Source: Lachnospiraceae bacterium P6B14
GTDB lineage: Bacteria > Bacillota > Clostridia > Lachnospirales > Lachnospiraceae
Reading direction: 5' to 3'
Length of the DNA: 64,000 nucleotides
Assembly (NCBI GenBank): GCA_000687695.1
Contig: JHWZ01000007.1
Coordinates: 62,001-126,000, forward strand
Part shown: piece by piece, positions 56,479-64,000 of the stretch
How positions within the stretch are numbered: position 1 is the stretch's first letter
Layout: each line of letters starts with the position of its first letter
Position numbers and translations under genes: made by a program
The notes under the pieces: generated by a model
What the model was told of the DNA's origin: nothing
What the model saw: only the letters and a program-made list of their open reading frames with translations
Database searches by the model: none

Positions 56479-57573
56479 TTAGGCTCTTTTTATCTTTACG
56501 CCCTTCGGCAGTCCCGAATTCATGATCAACTTCTTCAGCTCTTTAAACTGCTTAACCGTGCCCGATATAATGATTGTCCCTTTTTTCGCCATAGCATTAA
56601 ATGCGCCCTTTTCAACCTTTGTGACTCCTGTCGCGTTCATGTTGACCGTTTTGGGCTTGGTCTCGTTACCTTTAAGCATGTCTTTCTTTAGAGTAGTCAC
56701 CTTAAAAGTCTCGCCGTCAGCTTTAATCGTCTTTCCGATTGTGACGGTTTTCGACTTGCCTGTCGTAGTCACGCTGGTGAGCACTGCTACTTTCTTGTCA
56801 GAATTGTTCTTTTGAGGAGGAACATCAAAAGTAGCTTTGGTTGTATTCTTGCCTGCTTTTTCCTCAGTCTGTATAGTTGTAGTCTCACCGATGATATTTC
56901 CGGCCTTGTCTGTCTTTGGAACGGTAGTTGTAGTCGTTCTCGAAAAATCTCCCGAAGGTTGTTTGACTTCCTCGACCACAGTCTTGTCACCGGTCGGCGC
57001 AATCACGCTGCTGTATGTTGTTTCTTTTCCCTTCGCATTGGTCTTTACTTCTTCATGTATTACAGCTCCATCAGCAGTTGTTATATCGGAAGTCTTTATG
57101 GTCGAACCATTTGTTTTGATTATCTCTGATGTCTTTTCAGAAGATCCGTCAGTCCTGGTTATTTCTTTTGTCTTTTCAACTGATCCGTCAACAACCTGAG
57201 TTTCGGTTTCAACCGTCTCTGTTCCATCTGAATCCAGAGTGGTTGTAGTTGTGATTGTTCCTTTTTCCGTATTGACCTTCTCAGTCTTCTGATCAACGAT
57301 AGTCGGAGCCTGACTCTCTCCCGGCTTTACAGACGGTAATGGGCTGGCAGAAGGAGCACTACTCGGGCTCGGTGCAGGTGAGGCCTGACCACCTCCGCCA
57401 CCTCCGCCTCCGGAGCCTGAACCACCACCAGCTCCGGATCCGCCGGAACCTGAACCGCCACCGGTGTTTGATCCACCGCCACCGGAAGGAGCCGGCCAAA
57501 GTATTACCGATCCTGTTTTTACATTATAATAAGTGGTGTTCGAAGGCGTATATGTCCAGGAATAAGAAGTTCC
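56479..57573 (-). pseudogene. 3' part of the surface protein gene, separated by in-frame UAG
   Basis: This stretch is in the same frame as the CDS ending at 57574 and stays open for about 365 codons to a TAA. It has no start codon or ribosome site at its beginning, so it is either a dead remnant or read by readthrough. It encodes the end of the interrupted domain (YSWTYTPSNTTYY), a Gly/Ser linker, a PSPSSAPSASP linker, acidic Thr-rich repeats (KTSEIIKTNGSTIKTSDI) and a C-terminal BspA-like repeat domain. A GTG at 57006 could start an internal product but is not preceded by a strong site. Confidence 0.7.
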
Positions 57574-59427
57574 CTAAGTAACTACCGTTGAATCTGACAA
57601 GCTCCATTCAATAGTTCCGCCGGTAGGATCAAGTGAGCCTACTTCCAGATTCGCGTCGGCAAGTGTCTTGTTTGCTTCACTTATACTTGTGTATGCCGGT
57701 GTTCCTGACACATCTGCTTTGTTGATCATGACCGTCGCTGATCCATTTAGCGTAAGCCATCCAGAAGCTGTGACCTGATAATATATGCGTCCAGGATTGT
57801 CTATAGGAGCGATGTAAGTCGGTGAGTTCGATATATATTGTATACCATTTCCATTATTGGTTCCGTATACAACTGTAGCGCCTGTGGTTGGACTGTGGAC
57901 GGAAACAGATATTCCGTGATATTCACCATCATATGGAACGCTGACATCACTTGCTGTTACAATTGGTGGCTTAACCTCGACCGGTGCGCTTGCATAGTCT
58001 GAAGCATAGCCGCTACTATTGACATCTTCTGCCACCAAATAAACATGGTAGTCCTGACCCCAGATGCCAGTTATCTGATTCCTGTTTATATCAAACGATC
58101 CAGTTACTCCATTACCATTTGACAGCTTTGCATACTTCAAGACACTTGCGTCTGAACTCCAACCCGTTGTGGTATTCCATGTTCCATCTGTTATTACATA
58201 GGATACCTGTGTGGGTGCAGTATCAGAATTATTATCAGAATTACTGTCGGTCACAGTATAGTTGACAGTGACTGAATCAGTTGTGTCGCCACGATTCACA
58301 GTGCCTGATGTATTAGTGATTGAAAAATCACTGTCTAACAGAGTCAGCTTGTGGGTATTCGCCTCTCCCGAGATTGGCGATGAGAATACTACCTTGCTAA
58401 GGTCGACATTAAATGCCGGACTTATGCCACGAGAAACATTTACAAATGATGTATTTGGATAACCATCTAAGTAATATGGTTGACCGTAATAAGGGGAATT
58501 GATATAGTCTGGATCGTTGGCATCAAAAGCTTGTTCAACATGTCCACAAATATATCCTGCTTTATCATTAACACCATTCGCATCCGAACGTGTCCACCAA
58601 TCAGCCGTATAGCCTTGTACGCCTATCGTCGCATAATATTTAAAACGATTCTCACCCATCTGATCATTCGTATATCCATAATTAATATTCGACAAATCCT
58701 CCACATCAAGCAGAAAAACATGATCATTGGAAAGTGGTGTATAGGCCCCACCGAAATTGCCTCCTACTGTTCCAATAAAGTCAACAGTACGTGGCGGATC
58801 GCCATACGTAGTATGGGTTGGATATTCATAACCCGTATAACCATGCTCCACAATAGTACTTGCTGCAATTGAGTTTTTTTCGATAGGCGTGAAAACATTG
58901 CTATTTTCATAAAAGTTGTTATTATTCAAAAAAGTTCTTATCGTACTAGTGGCCCATTTATTATAAACTGTAGACGTAGAAGCATCGGGAGAACCAGTTG
59001 TACTGGTAGAACTGGAGGGAGAATAATTCGAATTAAACGCTTGATTAGTAAGAACTCTATCACAATCAAGCAGCATCGTATTTTTGTTTGTATTTGTTCC
59101 ACTAAATCTATTTGTTCTGGGATCAAGAACACGGTATTTCACCGGATTACCATCATACATTCCATAGTACACATAACTACCCGACCAGGGGTTATTATGC
59201 CCTGTTCTCTGATTGACATCACTAATGCTTGCATCATAAAGATATCCCGGAATCGGACTCCCTATCTCATTCGACCCAAGTCCCGAAATTGTCTTGTCCT
59301 GCGATGTTGTCGCCTTAGATACCTTATTCTCTTTCGGGAGTATCGGGGTCAGACTCATCGCAAAGGCGACAGATATCGCCATAAACCTTCTCAAAAACCT
59401 ATTCCGTAGTCTTCTGTTTCTCTCCAT
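57574..59427 (-). CDS. Secreted surface protein with DUF6273-type domain (interrupted by UAG)
   Basis: The N-terminal 617 residues of a secreted protein. It has a basic start and signal peptide (about 1-33), then a Lachnospiraceae DUF6273-like domain (about 55-365; KYRVLD, NKNTMLLDCDRVLTN, YTADWWTRS, GISPAFNVDLSKV), and Ig-like/MBG-like strands after 370. The frame ends at TAG (57574-57576) in the middle of a repeat domain (EWSLSDSTVVT, then GTSYSWTYTPSN). It should be read with the following entry as one gene of about 980 codons. Start ATG follows GGAGAGAGG. Confidence 0.8.
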   Translation of the reverse strand: MERNRRLRNRFLRRFMAISVAFAMSLTPILPKENKVSKATTSQDKTISGLGSNEIGSPIPGYLYDASISDVNQRTGHNNPWSGSYVYYGMYDGNPVKYRVLDPRTNRFSGTNTNKNTMLLDCDRVLTNQAFNSNYSPSSSTSTTGSPDASTSTVYNKWATSTIRTFLNNNNFYENSNVFTPIEKNSIAASTIVEHGYTGYEYPTHTTYGDPPRTVDFIGTVGGNFGGAYTPLSNDHVFLLDVEDLSNINYGYTNDQMGENRFKYYATIGVQGYTADWWTRSDANGVNDKAGYICGHVEQAFDANDPDYINSPYYGQPYYLDGYPNTSFVNVSRGISPAFNVDLSKVVFSSPISGEANTHKLTLLDSDFSITNTSGTVNRGDTTDSVTVNYTVTDSNSDNNSDTAPTQVSYVITDGTWNTTTGWSSDASVLKYAKLSNGNGVTGSFDINRNQITGIWGQDYHVYLVAEDVNSSGYASDYASAPVEVKPPIVTASDVSVPYDGEYHGISVSVHSPTTGATVVYGTNNGNGIQYISNSPTYIAPIDNPGRIYYQVTASGWLTLNGSATVMINKADVSGTPAYTSISEANKTLADANLEVGSLDPTGGTIEWSLSDSTVVT

Positions 59428-59470
59428 TTTTCCTCTCTCCTTCCAAGTATTCGCATCATTGACACTATAA

Positions 59471-59507
59471 ACAAAAGAAGGAAAGCCTCACTTTCGCAAG
59501 GCTTTCC
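59471..59507 (-). terminator. Intrinsic terminator after the small secreted protein
   Basis: On the minus strand GGAAAGCCT pairs with AGGCTTTCC, followed by TTCTTTTGTTT. Confidence 0.75.
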
Positions 59508-59514
59508 GCCAAAA

Positions 59515-59943
59515 TCATTCGTCGTCGTTATGTCCTACAGGATACTTCTTGATGTTCCATACATATTTTTTCTTCCCATACTGGGCTTTTTTAAGCTTTG
59601 CCGTAACCTTAATGTGAGCATACCCTTTTTTAAGACCCTTTACTTGAAAATACGCTCCGTATTTATCATATCTCTTTTTCTTTTTAATCTTCACGATTTT
59701 CGGAGAATAGTTTTTTACAGTAAGCTTAACAACTTTATTTCCATCCATAAGTGAACCGACATTCTCTTCTCTTGTCTCTCCGACATTCGGTCCGATGATC
59801 GGGAAACCCGGATCACATGTGATGGACAGTGGCCATCCGTCCTCAGCATTTGCCTGTGCCGGCTTGCTTGCTGCAACAACAGATAACATCATGGTAAGCA
59901 CCAATGAAAATACAGTTAATGTAGATAATACTCTTTTTTTCAT
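59515..59943 (-). CDS. Small secreted Ig-like protein
   Basis: A 142-residue protein with a clear signal peptide (about 1-32, ending AQA) and a short basic beta domain resembling a single bacterial Ig-like (BIG2-type) module: KVVKLTVKNYSPKIVKIKKKK, then FQVKGLKKGYAHIKVTAK. Function unknown. It lies between two larger secreted proteins and could be an exported accessory to them. GGAGGAA lies before the ATG. Confidence 0.75.
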   Translation of the reverse strand: MKKRVLSTLTVFSLVLTMMLSVVAASKPAQANAEDGWPLSITCDPGFPIIGPNVGETREENVGSLMDGNKVVKLTVKNYSPKIVKIKKKKRYDKYGAYFQVKGLKKGYAHIKVTAKLKKAQYGKKKYVWNIKKYPVGHNDDE

Positions 59944-59989
59944 TTCTTTTCCTCCAATTCGTCAAAATGGCTTTGTCAACTGTAACTAA

Positions 59990-62900
59990 TCAGTCATTTC
60001 CGAGTTCAAAGTTCTGTCTTAAATATCCGGTCTTTCCTGCACTGTTTACCAACTGTACACGGAACGTATACTGTCCGGGCCAGCAGCGGAATCCGTTTGA
60101 CTTAAATCCGTCCCAAGTCCAGGAGTATGTTCCGCTATCCTTGGACGTCTTTCCCTGATAGGTATAAACAATCTCTTCTGTATCGTTATACATGATATCG
60201 ATAATAACCTTGGCTCCTTTGCCTGTATAGCTAAAGGTTCCCTTTACAGTGTCTCCGTCCTTGTTGACATCAAAGCGAACTGAAAGCGCGCTTACTGTAG
60301 GTTTCTTTACAACAACCGGCTTCTTTTTGATCTTGAATGTCTTTGTAACTGTTCTGCTACCGCCGCTGTTTTTAGCAGTTATAACCACGCTATAGCTTCC
60401 TACCTTGTATCCGCCGTAAGAGAATGATGCTTTTACATCTCCTGCTGAATATGCATGATCGATAACGGTTTGTTTAACCTTTCCACCATACTTCACAACG
60501 ATCTTTACATTTGCATACTGTGTGGTTTTGAATGAAACATTTCCTATACCGCCATTCAGCTTCAATGATGCATTTTTAATTGATGCCTTAGGAAGCTTTT
60601 TAACCTTGAAGGTCGTTGTAACAGTCTTTGTCTGACCATCCATGGTCTCCGCATCAACAGTTACCTTATATGTTCCCACCTTGGCTGTACTTCCGCTAAG
60701 GTTGATAAATACAATCTTTTCTCCGCTTCCGAACTCAAAGTCTCCGCTTGTCACAACTGACCCCTTTGAATTGGTAACCTTAACCGCAGTTCTTACTCCG
60801 ACACTTGACTTGATAATAAGTTCCGGATTTGCCTGCTCAACATATACCTCATTTCCACCGGAACTGCTGACTATACGAGCAGATAAGGTAAGTGCTTTGT
60901 TCGATTTCTTCAAAGTGACGGTCGTGGATTTTTCTTCTGACTTAACCTTCTCTGTTTTACTCGTGCCGTCCGTGCCGAAAACAGTATATTCATTCTCTGT
61001 ATGAACCTTAACGGTATACTTACCTTCTTCGAGGTAGTTGTCGTTATCGTCCATCAGATCCCAGTATACGTTACCGCTTGCTGTACCGTCTGAGTTAAGA
61101 GAGCATGCTCCCTTGAGAGAACAGATTTTCTTCTCTTCTTTATAAACATCAGCAAAGATGTTTCCGCCAAGCGTGTCTGTTACGGAAATCTTTGCGCTTC
61201 CACCAAACTCAAGCGAAGCTGTTGACGGTGATGCCTCAACGTAAGTTAGTTTTTCAGACTTATATACTCCAAAATCAAAGCTCTCAGTGAATCTCTGGAT
61301 CGCATCATTATTAATGTTAAGCTGATTATCTTCACCGATTTCGGTCTGGTTTGTAAACTTGACCGTTACCACTCCTGCATATCCGATATCGCCTGCAACT
61401 GAATCATAAATTGCCTTCTGAAGTTCTTTTGCGCTGAATGATACCTCATGCTCCTTATACATACCTTTGAGCTTTTTCCTCATTATCACACGTGATGTCT
61501 TGGATCCCTCAGGCACGTAGCTTACCAGCATATTTACATAATAATCATCAGAAACACTTTCCAAATGTCTATCCAAGGTTCCGAGGTAATGATAATACTC
61601 ACCTCTGTCCATATCTTCATCTGAACCTGCACCGGATAACAACAGCATCTCTAACGTCTCTAAATAAGTCTTATAATTGAGCGGGAAGCTAACCTTAAAA
61701 TTATAGGTTTTATCCTCATCCAGATCCACATTCATGACATCCGCATCACAATAGAATGGAATATTTCCGCTTCCATCCATCTTTGTTGCATCACGAGAGA
61801 TCACGAATTTTTCAGGGATTACGTAGAAGTACTGTCTTGCAACCTCCTCTTCCGTTGTCAGGTTGAAAAGAACTATGGTGTAGACACCCTGGAAAGAAAA
61901 GTCTTTTTCTTTCTTGTTTACGGATACGCTCAGCTCCTTACCAACCTCTACAGGAAGAGTTCCTTCTACAGACATAAAATCCGCAACCACATACTTCTGA
62001 TCCTTGGTATAACCGTTTTTCGAGGCGCCCTTACGGATATAAAGATGATAGTCACTTTCATTATCTTCTACAGAATAATAAACCTTCATGTTTGCAGCCG
62101 TTTTTGATGAGTAAACCGTGCTGGAAGGTCTCAAACTGTCACTGACATCGATAACTTTTCCGTCTTTATCCGTCGGATTCGTGACAGTAAACTTGATATT
62201 TGGAGCATATTCGTTATATCCCCTCGTAATAAGGGTATATGATCCTTTTTCCTTGAATCGTACATTTATGGTGACAGTATTCTTTCCCAGTTTCAAATCC
62301 TTGATTGGATATGTGACATATGTTACCAGTCCGTCGGTATAGTCAATACTCGTATCATTGAACTTTTTAAAAGAGCTGTCAACTATCGCAAACAACATGG
62401 AATGAAGTGTTTGAAGGCAGTGTTCCGTTGGAAGCATAGCAACATCAAAAGATATCTGGATTTTCTGCTCAGTACCTTTTACATAAGATTTCTTATCCAT
62501 CTTGATGTTTGAAACCTGATCAATATCCCATGAGGAGGTGTGAGTTTTTTCATATTCGTCTTTGTCCTGTTTGTCCTGATCTTCCTGATCAACAGTTGAT
62601 TGCTTTTTGACGTCAAAAGAAATCATATCATGAATACTAGGATCAGAACAAAAAACGGAAACTCTATACTCTGCTTCACGATCAAAATTGATCGGTATAT
62701 CCAAAGTTTGAGCTCCACGAGTTAAATCAGCAAAGCTTTTTTTGACACTTGTAATATCATTTCCTCCGCTAAAGCCGATAGAAAAACTGAGCTGAGAAGT
62801 AAATACACTATTACTACTATTCACATAGAGTGACGGATCAAAATTGACATAATACGAAACGGTAACCTTATTGTCTTTACCAATTATGTATGTGTTCTTA

Positions 62901-63061
62901 TCAATACTAAAATCCAATATCATGTCATTCTCGGTGATCGTAAGCACATCCCGGCTCTCATCGCTCTTTGCACCAGCTTCTGCTGGAACAACGGTTCCAA
63001 ATACAACAAGAACCAGCGAAAGCATCGTCAACATCGCAACAAGTCTCTTTCTCAGTTTCAT
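59990..63061 (-). CDS. Large secreted multi-domain Ig-like protein
   Basis: A 1023-residue protein with a signal peptide (about 1-29) and no membrane anchor or sortase motif. Repeated beta domains follow: two N-terminal modules (each with VKKSFADLTRG or YPIKDLKLGKNTVTINVRFK-like strands), a middle region around 450-600 with alpha/beta character, and five or six Ig-like modules at the end, the last with GTYSWTWDGF and YTFRVQLVNSAG, as in FlgD-type Ig domains. The role is likely surface or matrix, not an enzyme. AAGGAGGCC precedes the ATG. Confidence 0.78.
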   Translation of the reverse strand: MKLRKRLVAMLTMLSLVLVVFGTVVPAEAGAKSDESRDVLTITENDMILDFSIDKNTYIIGKDNKVTVSYYVNFDPSLYVNSSNSVFTSQLSFSIGFSGGNDITSVKKSFADLTRGAQTLDIPINFDREAEYRVSVFCSDPSIHDMISFDVKKQSTVDQEDQDKQDKDEYEKTHTSSWDIDQVSNIKMDKKSYVKGTEQKIQISFDVAMLPTEHCLQTLHSMLFAIVDSSFKKFNDTSIDYTDGLVTYVTYPIKDLKLGKNTVTINVRFKEKGSYTLITRGYNEYAPNIKFTVTNPTDKDGKVIDVSDSLRPSSTVYSSKTAANMKVYYSVEDNESDYHLYIRKGASKNGYTKDQKYVVADFMSVEGTLPVEVGKELSVSVNKKEKDFSFQGVYTIVLFNLTTEEEVARQYFYVIPEKFVISRDATKMDGSGNIPFYCDADVMNVDLDEDKTYNFKVSFPLNYKTYLETLEMLLLSGAGSDEDMDRGEYYHYLGTLDRHLESVSDDYYVNMLVSYVPEGSKTSRVIMRKKLKGMYKEHEVSFSAKELQKAIYDSVAGDIGYAGVVTVKFTNQTEIGEDNQLNINNDAIQRFTESFDFGVYKSEKLTYVEASPSTASLEFGGSAKISVTDTLGGNIFADVYKEEKKICSLKGACSLNSDGTASGNVYWDLMDDNDNYLEEGKYTVKVHTENEYTVFGTDGTSKTEKVKSEEKSTTVTLKKSNKALTLSARIVSSSGGNEVYVEQANPELIIKSSVGVRTAVKVTNSKGSVVTSGDFEFGSGEKIVFINLSGSTAKVGTYKVTVDAETMDGQTKTVTTTFKVKKLPKASIKNASLKLNGGIGNVSFKTTQYANVKIVVKYGGKVKQTVIDHAYSAGDVKASFSYGGYKVGSYSVVITAKNSGGSRTVTKTFKIKKKPVVVKKPTVSALSVRFDVNKDGDTVKGTFSYTGKGAKVIIDIMYNDTEEIVYTYQGKTSKDSGTYSWTWDGFKSNGFRCWPGQYTFRVQLVNSAGKTGYLRQNFELGND

Positions 63062-63150
63062 TTTACAGGCCTCCTTAAGTTGTTTGAATCTATACTATCG
63101 AATTATCAACACAATAGCATTTTGCTCATAATGACTATATACCAAATCAG

Positions 63151-63178
63151 CTTATATCATATCACACGCGATTTGCAA
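63151..63178 (-). promoter_or_regulatory. Possible promoter of the large secreted protein
   Basis: On the minus strand TTGCAA (plus 63173-63178), 16-base spacer, TATAAG (plus 63151-63156). Confidence 0.35.
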
Positions 63179-63181
63179 ATG

Positions 63182-63202
63182 ATACTAACCTTTAGTTAGT
63201 AT
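63182..63202. terminator. Weak hairpin between secreted-protein genes
   Basis: ATACTAAC (63182-63189) pairs with GTTAGTAT (63195-63202). No convincing T-run follows on the minus strand (TCATTT), so it may be a poor terminator of the gene at 63229 or an operator of the next. Confidence 0.35.
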
Positions 63203-63228
63203 TTTGGGTTTCCTTGGATTATCAGGTT

Positions 63229-64000
63229 TTATCCCAGGTTTTCTTCTTTAATATCGACCTGAGCAGAACCGGATATCTCGCTTCCATACAGGTCTACATA
63301 AGCCGGCTTTATTTTAATGATCACTTTAATAAAGCTTCTGCCGGACCAGAGATAATCATCGTCTTCATAAGGATCCGAGCATGGTTCATCATGATAAGCA
63401 CGATAAGTAACCTTGTCTATAAATGTTTCTGTTACGGATTCAGATAGATTATGTCCGTTTCCATCACTGATTCTGAAGAATTTTACTGCTTTTCCAAGAT
63501 CAGTATCCTTTATCATATCTGGAAAGTCTGTGTTACCCAACCCCATATTGCAAACGACATATACTTTAAGAGGTCCGGGCGGGTTCTCGCCGGGAGTTGC
63601 CGATGGAGTCGCAGAGACTTTCGGTGTGGCCGATGGAGTTACTGATGCCTTCGGAGTTTCGGTCGGCTTTGCTGATGGTGTTACACCGGGCGTTGCAGTC
63701 CCGACAGGAGTTGGCGAAGCCGCTCCTCCGAAAACCTTTACGTCTATCATTTTAAGTGTTTTTACTTCTCTCTTTTTCGGATACTTGTATACGATATAGA
63801 CATATACACGGGCATTTGCGGCCTTTAATCCTTTTACTGTAATACTTGATTTAGTCGCTTTAACCACCTTCAAATCATATGGCGATCCCGAATAAGCTTC
63901 AAGTGTTTTGATCGAACACTTTTTATTCTTAGAAACAGTCAGATTTGCCGTGCTGCCTACTTCCACCTTTCCGCTCTTTACGGTCGGTGCGGATAACGCG
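63229..64000 (-). CDS. Secreted Ig-like protein with Pro/Thr linker, C-terminal part (5' end outside window)
   Basis: The frame is open to the window edge, so about 257 C-terminal residues are seen. An Ig-like module (APTVKSGKVEVGSTANLTVS ... GLKAANARVYVYI) is followed by a linker of TP/SATP repeats (GTATPGVTPSAKPTETPKA) and a C-terminal domain with YVVCNMGLGN and a metal-like acidic stretch. It continues the block of surface proteins. Confidence 0.7.
   Translation of the reverse strand, partial: ALSAPTVKSGKVEVGSTANLTVSKNKKCSIKTLEAYSGSPYDLKVVKATKSSITVKGLKAANARVYVYIVYKYPKKREVKTLKMIDVKVFGGAASPTPVGTATPGVTPSAKPTETPKASVTPSATPKVSATPSATPGENPPGPLKVYVVCNMGLGNTDFPDMIKDTDLGKAVKFFRISDGNGHNLSESVTETFIDKVTYRAYHDEPCSDPYEDDDYLWSGRSFIKVIIKIKPAYVDLYGSEISGSAQVDIKEENLG

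Noticed and set aside
57574-57576. UAG as a reassigned sense codon in this organism
   Set aside because: smc, mreD, mgsA, sepF and the recombinase all end with TAG at the correct family position, and a suppressor tRNA is not visible in the window.

Overview
The window looks like a chromosomal backbone segment of a low-to-mid GC Firmicute, most likely a member of the Lachnospiraceae (Clostridia). The evidence is the gene order (smc-ftsY, rplS-signal peptidase-rbgA, mutS-mutL-miaA-ynbB-radC, mreBCD-PBP2-rodA-mgsA, yggS-sepF-divIVA-lspA-rluD, yicC-remA-gmk-rpoZ, rplU-prp-rpmA-obg-nadD/yqeK-rsfS), a DUF5688 protein, a DUF6273-type surface protein, a NadD-YqeK fusion, and clear Firmicute promoters and Shine-Dalgarno sites. 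There is no prophage, CRISPR array, rRNA operon or insertion sequence. One tRNA gene (Arg, anticodon CCG) is present.

Layout. 1-7 kb: the 3' part of smc, ftsY and a small histidine cluster hisZ-hisG-hisD. 7-10.7 kb: rplS with its own promoter, a degenerate signal-peptidase-like gene, rbgA, a long signal peptidase and a CYTH phosphatase. 10.8-13 kb: gdhA, then lexA on the minus strand. 13-21 kb: an SH3-domain membrane protein, then mutS, mutL, miaA, a PLP lyase and radC. 21-34 kb: cell shape and division (mreB, mreC, mreD, PBP2, rodA, mgsA, an HlyD-like protein, yggS, sepF, divIVA, lspA, rluD). 34-38 kb: an orphan BlaI-type repressor, a Xer-type recombinase, a cell-wall amidase and an SOS-controlled LysM protein. 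38-44 kb: rpoZ, lepB, gmk, remA and yicC on the minus strand, then rqcH and a PHP phosphatase on the plus strand. 44-56 kb, all minus strand: a 1253-residue membrane protein with a giant acidic tail, ligA, a pseudouridine synthase, an unknown membrane-anchored protein, tRNA-Arg, DUF5688, rsfS, nadD-yqeK, obg, rpmA, prp and rplU. 56.5-64 kb: a run of secreted proteins with Ig-like domains.

How it works together. Most genes are housekeeping: DNA repair with its SOS regulator, peptidoglycan elongation and septation, protein export, ribosome assembly, and small-ribonucleoprotein quality control. The SOS circuit is visible in two places: lexA with one box on its promoter, and a YneA-like division inhibitor about 25 kb away with three boxes. 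L27 (rpmA) carries the N-terminal extension that its neighbour Prp cleaves.

The most unusual observations are: (1) a three-copy family of about 138-173 bp near-complete palindromes, between smc and ftsY, before yggS and in the leader of the recombinase, whose helices differ by compensatory base changes while an asymmetric unpaired strand stays constant; (2) a large surface-protein gene split by a single in-frame UAG; (3) a signal peptidase-like protein whose catalytic lysine position is arginine; (4) the triple-LexA-box YneA-like gene; (5) a methylglyoxal synthase with Glu at the catalytic Asp position. Coordinates, motifs and pairings were read by eye; no database search or folding program was run.
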